DNA of 5,237 nt from Crocinitomicaceae bacterium (GTDB lineage: Bacteria > Bacteroidota > Bacteroidia > Flavobacteriales_D > Parvicellaceae), in assembly GCA_002727735.1 (NCBI GenBank), contig PBXW01000137.1, forward strand, positions 1 to 5,237, given 5' to 3'. The translations under genes were made by a program, and so were the position numbers. Below, one piece after another: positions 1 through 5,237 of this stretch; within the stretch, counting starts at the first letter, position 1; each line of letters starts with the position of its first letter. The notes under the pieces were generated by a model. That model was given only the letters and a program-made list of their open reading frames with translations, ran no database searches and was not told the origin of the DNA.

Positions 1-1
1 A

Positions 2-745
2 GGAAGTGTTAGTATGTGTGTTCCATTTCTTGACCCAAATGCAAGCAGAATGGCCGCAATGGGTGTAAGTTTTGCTGCTGTTGTAAGTGGTGGTGATTTA
101 ACTGGAAGATACTTTACAGTATATGGATATGAATGGAGTGACCAATTCACGGATTTAAACGATCCAAATGCAATGGTATCTGCATATAATGTTGCAGCTA
201 CTGGTGAATTTACTTACCCAAATGATTCAGCATATCAAGAAGTTTATGTTCCTTTTATGCAGCCTATGCAATTAATGGATAATCAACGTTATTTATTTTG
301 TGTTAATACGTTCGATACTGATGTATATATTGGTTTTGATGACAAGTTAGACTACACACAAAATCTTGATAATGTTTACTCTCAACCTGTTAGTGTTGTT
401 GAAAATAGTGGCACATGGTATTTAACAGGATTTGGAGCAGATGTTACATCTGGTGTATCTGTAGAGCTAACTACAAATCTATCTTTAGAAGATAACACAA
501 TGAATGACATCAAAGCTTATCCTAACCCTGCTACTACAAACATTAATATCCCATTAAGTGGAGTACAAGGTAATGGAAACATCAACATTTTAGATATAAC
601 TGGAAAACTAGTTCAATCATTAAATGTTAATGTTAATAACATGATTACTTTAGATGTTTCTGAACTTTCAAATGGAACATACACATTTAATTTAGTTCTT
701 GAAGATGGTAAATCATCTAAATTCAATGTAGTAATCAATAAATAA
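2..745 (+). CDS. Secreted protein with C-terminal T9SS type A sorting domain (5' partial)
   Basis: The reading frame is open to the left edge, so the real start lies upstream; the ATG at 14 is probably internal. About 247 residues are visible. The final ~75 (about nt 515-742) match the T9SS type A sorting domain: a YPNPATTN motif at nt 518-541, a beta-rich stretch with an 'ILDITGKLV' core, then 'NGTYTFNLVL' and a basic end 'KSSKFNVVINK'. In this family the domain directs a protein, already exported by Sec, through the type IX translocon, where it is usually cleaved and the protein is anchored or released. The upstream part is rich in Asp, Asn, Tyr and Thr and looks like an extracellular beta-sandwich region, but I recognise no enzymatic domain and cannot assign an activity. 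No catalytic motif is visible. The sorting-domain call is firm; the cargo function is unknown. Confidence 0.88.
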   Translation, partial: GSVSMCVPFLDPNASRMAAMGVSFAAVVSGGDLTGRYFTVYGYEWSDQFTDLNDPNAMVSAYNVAATGEFTYPNDSAYQEVYVPFMQPMQLMDNQRYLFCVNTFDTDVYIGFDDKLDYTQNLDNVYSQPVSVVENSGTWYLTGFGADVTSGVSVELTTNLSLEDNTMNDIKAYPNPATTNINIPLSGVQGNGNINILDITGKLVQSLNVNVNNMITLDVSELSNGTYTFNLVLEDGKSSKFNVVINK

Positions 746-764
746 AGAAATCTTTATTAAAATT

Positions 765-789
765 AAAAAGGGGCCTAGAGCCCCTTTTT
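765..789. terminator. Bidirectional intrinsic terminator
   Basis: A perfect inverted repeat: AAAAAGGGGC (765-774), a 5-nt loop CTAGA, then GCCCCTTTTT (780-789). The GC-rich five-pair core is flanked by A/T runs, so a U-tract follows the hairpin on either strand. It lies between the T9SS cargo gene (stop 743-745) and the converging mlaF, whose stop codon (790-792) touches the stem. It should therefore end transcription of both. It is the clearest terminator in the window. Confidence 0.93.
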
Positions 790-1536
790 TTATTTCTTCA
801 TTTGTTGTAAAAATTTTGATACATAGATAAAATCATGGAGCTCTTTAACTTTTACATCTAAAATTTCATTTTTGCTCCCAGTCCACTTATTTTCTCCTTG
901 ATCAATAAACATGATATTTTCACCAATTTCTAAAACAGAATTCATATCATGAGTAATCACTATAGTGGTCATATTATATTCTTCTGTGATTTCTTGAATT
1001 AATTCATCTATAACGATAGCAGTAACAGGATCTAACCCAGAATTAGGTTCATCACAAAATAAATATTTTGGCTGCATAGCAATTGCTCTAGCAATAGCTA
1101 CTCTTTTCTGCATACCACCACTTAGTTCGGACGGATATAGCTGGTTTTTATTAATTATGTCTACTCTATTCAAACAAAAGTTTACTCTTTCATCAATCTC
1201 TTCCTTGCTCATTTTGGTGAACATTTTAATAGGAAATGCTACATTTTCTTCAACCGATAGAGAATCGAATAATGCACTAGCTTGAAATAACATACCAATC
1301 TCTCTTCTAAGCTGTTTTCTTTCTTTGGGTTTCAAAGCTGATAACTTTCTATCGTCAAAGAAAATATCGCCATGATCTGGTTCGTATAATCCAACCATAC
1401 ATTTTGTTAAGACTGATTTACCAGAACCACTTTTACCAATAATTAAATTTGTTTTACCTGTTTCAAAAACAAATGATATGTCCTTTAAAATTTGGACATC
1501 AGAAAATGACTTAGAAATATGTTTTACGGTAATCAA
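790..1536 (-). CDS. mlaF: Mla/MCE-type lipid transporter ATP-binding subunit (MlaF-like)
   Basis: A complete 248-residue ABC ATPase. Visible motifs: Walker A GKSGSGKS (34-41), Q-loop Gln85, signature LSGGM (138-142), Walker B YLFCDEP (158-164) with catalytic Glu163, D-loop SGLD (166-169) and switch His196. The LSGGM signature and the partner gene place it in the MlaF branch. In E. coli, MlaF powers MlaE to move phospholipids between inner and outer membrane via the MCE protein MlaD. The gene overlaps the upstream mlaE by four bases (TTGA). The start is TTG at 1536: no ATG or GTG occurs in this frame between the upstream in-frame stop near 1585-1587 and this codon, and 'MITVKHISKSF' is the expected N-terminus of the family. 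The gene ends at the bidirectional hairpin. No MCE-domain gene follows, so the substrate-binding partner must be encoded elsewhere. Family is confident; substrate and transport direction are inferred. Confidence 0.93.
   Translation of the reverse strand: MITVKHISKSFSDVQILKDISFVFETGKTNLIIGKSGSGKSVLTKCMVGLYEPDHGDIFFDDRKLSALKPKERKQLRREIGMLFQASALFDSLSVEENVAFPIKMFTKMSKEEIDERVNFCLNRVDIINKNQLYPSELSGGMQKRVAIARAIAMQPKYLFCDEPNSGLDPVTAIVIDELIQEITEEYNMTTIVITHDMNSVLEIGENIMFIDQGENKWTGSKNEILDVKVKELHDFIYVSKFLQQMKK
1533..1536 (-). other. TTGA stop/start overlap, mlaE to mlaF (TTG start)
   Basis: Read on the minus strand, the mlaE stop TGA (1535-1533) overlaps the mlaF start TTG (1536-1534). The upstream sequence is AT-rich with no purine Shine-Dalgarno run, so mlaF translation probably depends on ribosomes finishing mlaE. 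The TTG is the only standard start codon available in the mlaF frame here. The same arrangement occurs at mrdA/rodA (4503-4506). Confidence 0.8.
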
Positions 1537-2273
1537 ATCAATATTAATTGCGTAAGTATGTAATTTGCAATTAGAATAAAAACACTACTATATACTACAG
1601 CCTTAGTACTTGCCTTACCTACTTCAAGGGCACCACCTTTTAAAAAGTATCCAAAATAACTTGATATGCTTGTGATTAAAAAAGCAAAAACAGAAGTTTT
1701 TATTAAAGCATAGCGTACGTATCCGAAATTTTCTTCAGAAAATGATCTAATTCCTTCTATATACTGTTCCACTGGTATAATTTCAGTGAAAAAACATACT
1801 AAACCACCTCCAAGAAATCCAAAGAACATACTATACATTATAACTATTGGGAATATAAACAATGATGCAATGATTTTAGGACCAATTAAATATCCTACAG
1901 AATTAACTCCCATAACCTCTAACGCATCAATTTGTTCAGTCACGCGCATGGTTCCAAGTTCTGATGCAATATTAGAGCCAACTTTACCAGCTAATATTAA
2001 CGAAATAATAGTAGGGCAAAATTCTAATAACATTGACTGTTTTACAGTAAAACCAACAGTGTAATCAGGTATCCATGCTGATTCAATTACACTAGCTGTT
2101 TGAATAACAAGCACTGCTCCCATAAAACCAGACATCAAAATGACTATAAATAATGATTTTAACCCAAGTTGTATGATTTCATCTACAAATCGTTTCCAGT
2201 AAATACTAAATTTCTCTGGTTTTAAAAAAATGCTGTAAAGCATTACCATATATTTACCAAAGGCTTGAATCAT
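1533..2273 (-). CDS. mlaE: Mla/MCE-type lipid transporter permease (MlaE-like)
   Basis: A complete 246-residue inner-membrane permease of the MlaE family, starting at ATG 2273. The hallmark segment spans about residues 84-122: an 'EFCPTI' entry, then 'LAGKVGSNIASELGTMRVTE' and 'QIDALEVMGV', the most conserved stretch of the family. An amphipathic N-terminal region (about 1-38) precedes the first membrane segment (about 40-60, with GFMGAVLVIQTA). Further hydrophobic segments lie near 130-163, 190-210 and 226-246. Length is typical for the family. In characterised systems two MlaE copies form the core, bound by two MlaF ATPases and an MCE hexamer, and move phospholipids between the membranes. 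It is first in a two-gene operon with mlaF. The 79-bp gap to the divergent lipoprotein gene should hold its promoter, though I see no convincing consensus on that strand. Confidence 0.93.
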   Translation of the reverse strand: MIQAFGKYMVMLYSIFLKPEKFSIYWKRFVDEIIQLGLKSLFIVILMSGFMGAVLVIQTASVIESAWIPDYTVGFTVKQSMLLEFCPTIISLILAGKVGSNIASELGTMRVTEQIDALEVMGVNSVGYLIGPKIIASLFIFPIVIMYSMFFGFLGGGLVCFFTEIIPVEQYIEGIRSFSEENFGYVRYALIKTSVFAFLITSISSYFGYFLKGGALEVGKASTKAVVYSSVFILIANYILTQLILI

Positions 2274-2304
2274 AACAATTACAAACCAAAATAAACAATA
2301 ATAA

Positions 2305-2336
2305 TTGTCTTTACGTACGAGTAATCATTAATTTTG
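2305..2336 (+). promoter_or_regulatory. Putative Bacteroidetes-type promoter for the lipoprotein operon
   Basis: TTG at 2305-2307 (-33 element) and TAATTTTG at 2329-2336 (exact match to the -7 consensus TAnnTTTG) are separated by 21 bp, within the spacing accepted for Flavobacterium promoters. The predicted transcript would begin around 2342-2345, leaving a leader of only about 10 nt before the ATG at 2353. The location in a divergent intergenic region supports it. It is a pattern match only. Confidence 0.55.
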
Positions 2337-2352
2337 ATCAATATAAAGTTAA

Positions 2353-2538
2353 ATGAACGGTAAATTTCATATAGTTCTATACACTTTTTGCTTCTTAATA
2401 TGCCTAATTAGTAGTTGTACAATTCAACAAAAAAGAAAAAGTAAAAAATGTGATTGCCCAGGGTTTGGACAAAACCATAACCCATATAAAATAAGTAAGG
2501 GACAAAACACTATTAATAATATCACTTATAAATCATGA
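2353..2538 (+). CDS. Small predicted lipoprotein with KCDCPGF motif
   Basis: A 61-residue protein with a lipoprotein signal peptide: short basic N-region (MNGKFH), hydrophobic core (about 7-19, IVLYTFCFLICLI), then a lipobox ISSC with the acylated Cys at 22. The mature peptide is only ~40 residues. It is basic (QQKRKSKK), then has a compact KCDCPGFG motif at 32-39, with two cysteines one residue apart that could bind metal or form disulfides, and a polar Asn/Lys-rich tail. I do not recognise a named family. The start is set by the signal peptide and the promoter-like sequence just upstream. Its TGA stop overlaps the next gene's start as ATGA (2535-2538), indicating co-translation with the nucleotidyltransferase. 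It is probably anchored in the inner or outer membrane facing the periplasm. That it is a real gene is supported by signal peptide, promoter and coupling together. Confidence 0.75.
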   Translation: MNGKFHIVLYTFCFLICLISSCTIQQKRKSKKCDCPGFGQNHNPYKISKGQNTINNITYKS

Positions 2539-2954
2539 GAAAAGCTATAATAGTTAGTGGTTATTTTAACCCCATTCATAAAGGTCATTTAGAATACTTT
2601 AAAAATGCAAAGCAACATGCAGATTATTTATTTGTAATTGTAAACTCAGATTTACAACGAGAATTAAAAGGCAGTAAACCATTTCAGGATGAAAAAGAAC
2701 GAATGTTTATCGTAAATAGCATAAAAGGTGTTGACAAAGCAATCCTTTCCATTGATAAAGACAGAACTGTTTGTGAAACAATTAAAAAAATTGCTCAAGA
2801 ATATGGGGAGGAATACAGTTTGGCTTTTGCCAATGGTGGAGATCAAAATAACGACACAATTCCTGAGAAACCAATATGTGAACAATTAGGAGTAAAGCTT
2901 ATAGATGGTTTAGGCGATAAAATCCAATCTTCAAGTTGGCTTCTAAATAAATAG
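2535..2954 (+). CDS. Cytidylyltransferase-like (HxGH) nucleotidyltransferase
   Basis: A complete 139-residue, single-domain nucleotidyltransferase of the HxGH superfamily (related to TagD glycerol-3-phosphate cytidylyltransferase and the C-terminal domain of HldE). Visible motifs: a first beta strand AIIVSGYFNPIH, the nucleotide-binding HKGH (15-18) followed by LEYFKNAK, a second strand LFVIVNSD (32-39), a DEKERMFIV helix (52-60) with the usual conserved Arg56, a GGDQNNDTIPE loop (101-111) placed like the substrate/nucleotide loop of HldE, and a C-terminal QSSSWLL (131-137) matching the family's ISST-type triphosphate-binding motif. It should join a CTP- or ATP-derived nucleotide to a small phosphorylated substrate in the cytoplasm, releasing pyrophosphate; the substrate cannot be told from sequence. 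No kinase domain is fused, unlike full HldE. It overlaps the lipoprotein gene by ATGA and precedes a 66-residue gene by 11 bp. Fold is confident, substrate open. Confidence 0.85.
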   Translation: MRKAIIVSGYFNPIHKGHLEYFKNAKQHADYLFVIVNSDLQRELKGSKPFQDEKERMFIVNSIKGVDKAILSIDKDRTVCETIKKIAQEYGEEYSLAFANGGDQNNDTIPEKPICEQLGVKLIDGLGDKIQSSSWLLNK

Positions 2955-2965
2955 TTTATTTAAAA

Positions 2966-3166
2966 ATGATATGCTTAAAAGTTGATATCCCGGATGAGAT
3001 TTGTGAAATAGACGATGAATTGAAAGCTATTTATCATAGTAGTGATACTATTTGTATTTGGGTATTTGATTCCATTGAGGATAGAAATAAGTTTATGCAG
3101 GAAACAATTGGGATGTCAAAAAAAGAAAGAGAAAATCACTATAATTTAATTTATTCCACTGCTTAA
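2966..3166 (+). CDS. Small hypothetical protein, 66 residues
   Basis: A small acidic cytoplasmic-looking protein with no signal peptide or membrane segment and no family I recognise. The N-terminal part is Asp/Glu/Ile-rich (DIPDEICEIDDELKAIY). A central hydrophobic strand (TICIWVFDS) follows, then a charged helix-like stretch (EDRNKFMQETIGMSKKERENHY). The strand-then-helix layout looks like a small folded domain. It starts at ATG 2966, 11 bp after the nucleotidyltransferase stop, preceded by the AT-rich leader TTTAAAA usual in this phylum, so it is probably the last gene of the same transcript. It ends 8 bp before the converging rodA stop, with no obvious hairpin between. The tight fit between neighbours and the reasonable composition suggest a real gene; the function is unknown. 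Confidence 0.65.
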   Translation: MICLKVDIPDEICEIDDELKAIYHSSDTICIWVFDSIEDRNKFMQETIGMSKKERENHYNLIYSTA

Positions 3167-3174
3167 TTTCTCTA

Positions 3175-4506
3175 CTATCTCAGCACTACTTTTCTTTCTG
3201 CATCTAATCTCAATAGAATACTAATCATTAAACTAAATGCTAAAACTGCTGAGCCTCCTTTACTGAAAAAAGGTAGTGGGATACCTATGACAGGCGCTAG
3301 ACCAATAACCATTCCCACATTAATCATAAAATGAAAAAATAAAATACTCGTTACGCAATAACCGTATATCCTTGTGAATTTACTGCGCTGTCTTTCTGCA
3401 ATCATTATCATTCTTATTAGTATAGAAGCATATAAGCAAACAAAAGCAAAACACCCTAAAAACCCCCATTCTTCAGCTAAAACACAAAAAATGAAATCAG
3501 TATTTTGCTCTGGAACATGCTTAAATTTATCATTACTTAATGTTCCATTTAAATACCCTTTACCAAATGTTTCCCCTGATCCAATAGCAGATAAAGCTTG
3601 ATATATATTGTAGCCATCTCCCTTCCTATCTTCTTTAATACCAAACATGATTTGAAATCTATTTCGATGTCTTTCTTTAAATAGATTATCATATATAAAA
3701 CTTACTGATAAAGAAATTGATATTCCTACAATACTAACAACAATAAGTCTTATATATTTTTCTCTTCTGTATCTTGGTAAAACAAAATATTTAATAATTA
3801 AAAACGCAACAAAAAACCCGATTACCAGAATAATCCCAAAAAATAAATTACCAGAAACGGTCAAGTTTGCAACTTCTATGAATGACCCAGAGGCTTTAAA
3901 AAAAACACCTACTACAGCTATTAATACAGCAAATAGTCCAATTAGCAGGAAATTTCCAGATAATCCTTCTCTATATAAAACAAATACAAATCCAATAAAA
4001 ACTAACATAGTTCCTGGGTCAGGTTGTATCATGATTAATAAAGCGGGAACCATAACTATGGCACCTGCAGTTAATCTATTCTTTAGGTTTTGAGTTCGAG
4101 TATTGATTAAACTTAAATATCGAGCAAATGCCAAACTACATCCTAATTTGGCAAACTCAGAAGGTTGTATAGAAAACCCGCCAAATTGAAACCAAGATTT
4201 AGCTCCTTTTACAGCTGGCATAAAAAGCACCGTAATTAAGAGAATGACTATAATTAGGTAGAATACATAAGAACTATTTTGTATAAAGCTTCCTTCAATA
4301 AGTAAAATTATACTTCCCAAAACAATTGAAATTATAATCCAAACCATTTGTTTTCCATAACTATTATCCCAAAAAGATTCGTTAAGGAGAAAACCAGAGT
4401 AACTACTTGAATAAATGGTGAAATAACCAAACGTCATTAACATTAAGTATAACACCAATAGGTATTTATCAATATTGTTCCATATAGATAAATTTCTGTA
4501 AATCAA
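3175..4506 (-). CDS. rodA: Rod shape-determining SEDS glycosyltransferase RodA
   Basis: A complete 443-residue polytopic membrane protein of the SEDS family. RodA polymerises lipid II into glycan strands in the elongasome, paired with the PBP2 transpeptidase encoded just upstream. Visible signatures: GAKSWF (101-106) leading to QPSEFAKL (114-121), QPDPGT (161-166), GSGETFGKGYLNGT (309-322), HVPEQNTDFIF (330-340) with the conserved Asp337 taken as catalytically important in this family, and GLAPVIGIPLPFFSKGGSA (402-420). It is longer than E. coli RodA (370 residues); the extra length lies around 185-275, between QPDPGT and the HRNRF segment, and includes what look like two additional membrane spans. 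The start is TTG 4506: an in-frame stop lies at 4518-4516 and the first ATG-encoded Met (residue 22) would cut into the first membrane segment. The gene overlaps mrdA by TTGA. Confidence 0.95.
   Translation of the reverse strand: MIYRNLSIWNNIDKYLLVLYLMLMTFGYFTIYSSSYSGFLLNESFWDNSYGKQMVWIIISIVLGSIILLIEGSFIQNSSYVFYLIIVILLITVLFMPAVKGAKSWFQFGGFSIQPSEFAKLGCSLAFARYLSLINTRTQNLKNRLTAGAIVMVPALLIMIQPDPGTMLVFIGFVFVLYREGLSGNFLLIGLFAVLIAVVGVFFKASGSFIEVANLTVSGNLFFGIILVIGFFVAFLIIKYFVLPRYRREKYIRLIVVSIVGISISLSVSFIYDNLFKERHRNRFQIMFGIKEDRKGDGYNIYQALSAIGSGETFGKGYLNGTLSNDKFKHVPEQNTDFIFCVLAEEWGFLGCFAFVCLYASILIRMIMIAERQRSKFTRIYGYCVTSILFFHFMINVGMVIGLAPVIGIPLPFFSKGGSAVLAFSLMISILLRLDAERKVVLR
4503..4506 (-). other. TTGA stop/start overlap, mrdA to rodA (TTG start)
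   Basis: On the minus strand the mrdA stop TGA (4505-4503) overlaps the rodA start TTG (4506-4504). The rodA frame is closed just upstream by TGA at 4518-4516 and the codons between are TTT, CAC and CTT, so TTG is the only standard start that keeps the N-terminus intact. No Shine-Dalgarno run precedes it, which points to coupling with mrdA and would help balance the two subunits of one synthase. Confidence 0.8.
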
Positions 4507-5237
4507 AAGGTGAAATCAGATTTGGGGTTTAAAATAATGGCTTCTTTGATTAAATCCATTTTTAGTTTTGCTTTTTCACTTAACTCCTTTTTAAGATAAT
4601 ATTCCATCATTACACTTGAAATTGGAGCAGCCCATTTACTTCCCCATGTCCCATATTCTACGTATACTGAGATAGCTATTTTCGGATTTTCCTTAGGAGC
4701 AAAAGCAATAAAAACAGAGTGGTCATTAAATGTCTTATTTTCCACAGTTCCTGTTTTACCACAAACATTTATACTATCAATTTGTGCACTCCTACCTGTT
4801 CCACTTTCTACAACCAAATGCATCGCGTCTATTACAGCTTGAAAATGAGAGGAATCAACACAAGTCTTATTCCTGATCAAATTTGATGTGTTATCCTCAC
4901 CTACTCTTCTTACCAAATGAGGTGTGTAATAATACCCTTTATTGGCAATTATAGCAGCTAAATTAGCCATCTGAATTGGGGAGACACCAATTTCTCCTTC
5001 TCCAATAGAATTGGAATAAATTGTACTAAAGGCCCATCTTTTTTTGCCATACCATTTATCATAAAAGGGTACATTAGGAATAAACCCTCCCTTTTCTTCT
5101 GGAACATCAACACCTAATGGTTGACCAAAGCCAAATGTTCTAACCATCTCTTCCCATTTCTTTAAACCTTTTCTACTTTCTTCAAAGTAATTATCAAAGC
5201 TTTTTGATAGAATTAATCTTTTATACACCTCTAAAAA
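4503..5237 (-). CDS. mrdA: Penicillin-binding protein 2 (transpeptidase), C-terminal part
   Basis: The reading frame runs off the right edge, so this is the last ~244 residues of a roughly 600-residue protein; the GTG at 5228 is internal rather than a start. The visible part is the C-terminal half of the transpeptidase domain: 'FGFGQPLGVDVPEEKGGFIP', the conserved 'SIGEGEIGVSPIQMANLAAI' helix, 'NKGYYYTPHLVR', and the active-site KTG motif (nt 4757-4749, within CGKTGTVEN). After it come 'AFAPKENPKIAISVYVEYG' and a charged tail. The catalytic SxxK and SxN motifs should lie just beyond the window. PBP2 cross-links glycan strands made by RodA during lateral wall elongation and is a beta-lactam target. 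Immediate overlap with rodA on the same strand is the classic mrdA-mrdB order and separates it from FtsI, which pairs with FtsW. Confidence 0.93.
   Translation of the reverse strand, partial: FLEVYKRLILSKSFDNYFEESRKGLKKWEEMVRTFGFGQPLGVDVPEEKGGFIPNVPFYDKWYGKKRWAFSTIYSNSIGEGEIGVSPIQMANLAAIIANKGYYYTPHLVRRVGEDNTSNLIRNKTCVDSSHFQAVIDAMHLVVESGTGRSAQIDSINVCGKTGTVENKTFNDHSVFIAFAPKENPKIAISVYVEYGTWGSKWAAPISSVMMEYYLKKELSEKAKLKMDLIKEAIILNPKSDFTF

Noticed and set aside
1786..2064. 92-codon plus-strand open frame inside mlaE
   Set aside because: It lies antisense to the most conserved part of mlaE and its product (Pro/Asn/Thr/Ile-rich, no domain) looks like a reading shadow.
2286..2303. Minus-strand TATTTTGG / TATTATTG as a -7 element for mlaE
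   Set aside because: Each departs from TAnnTTTG and neither has a TTG at suitable spacing upstream; too weak to annotate, although a promoter must lie in this gap.
2311..2324. TTACGTACGAGTAA partial palindrome as an operator
   Set aside because: Only short 4- to 6-bp symmetric cores; the two halves do not pair through the centre, and there is no second copy in the window.
2664..2885. 73-codon minus-strand open frame inside the nucleotidyltransferase gene
   Set aside because: It is antisense to a gene with clear catalytic motifs; the Phe/Ile/Asn-rich product reflects the AT-rich complement.
3255..3285. Possible hairpin near CCTTTACTGAAAAAAGG as terminator for the small plus-strand operon
   Set aside because: It is inside rodA coding sequence, weakly paired, and lacks a following T-tract.
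3374..4093. Two plus-strand open frames (3374-3601 and 3878-4093) inside rodA
   Set aside because: Both are antisense to conserved SEDS segments and have no recognisable features or leader.

Overview
The window is low-GC DNA (roughly one third G+C, judged by eye) and reads as part of a Bacteroidetes chromosome, most likely in the Flavobacteriia and possibly near Crocinitomicaceae. Three things support this. A secreted protein ends in a type IX secretion (T9SS) type A sorting domain. A divergent intergenic region carries a Bacteroidetes-style TTG-N21-TAnnTTTG promoter. The genes lack clear Shine-Dalgarno sequences. No mobile element, tRNA, rRNA, CRISPR array or tandem repeat is visible.

Layout: (1) 1-745, plus strand: the 3' part of a T9SS-exported protein, cut by the left edge. 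(2) 765-789: a strong hairpin terminator that serves both converging genes. (3) 2273-790, minus strand: a two-gene operon, mlaE (permease) then mlaF (ATPase), the inner-membrane core of an Mla/MCE-type lipid transporter. No MCE-domain (MlaD) gene lies next to it. (4) 2274-2352: a 79-bp divergent intergenic region with a plus-strand promoter. (5) 2353-3166, plus strand: a compact set of three small genes, namely a 61-residue predicted lipoprotein, a 139-residue HxGH nucleotidyltransferase overlapping it by ATGA, and a 66-residue orphan 11 bp further on. (6) 5237-3175, minus strand: the end of mrdA (PBP2 transpeptidase, cut by the right edge) and complete rodA (SEDS glycosyltransferase), the elongasome peptidoglycan synthase pair. 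No gene-free stretch is longer than about 80 bases.

The window is mostly conserved envelope machinery: lipid traffic (MlaEF), wall elongation (PBP2-RodA), and protein export (the T9SS cargo). The least explained part is the small plus-strand cluster, where a tiny lipoprotein with a Lys-Cys-Asp-Cys-Pro motif is translationally coupled to a lone nucleotidyltransferase of unknown substrate. A recurring architectural feature is that mlaF and rodA both begin with TTG inside a TTGA overlap with the upstream stop codon. I see no clear evidence of a wholly new system here. The small cluster is the best lead, and it is modest.
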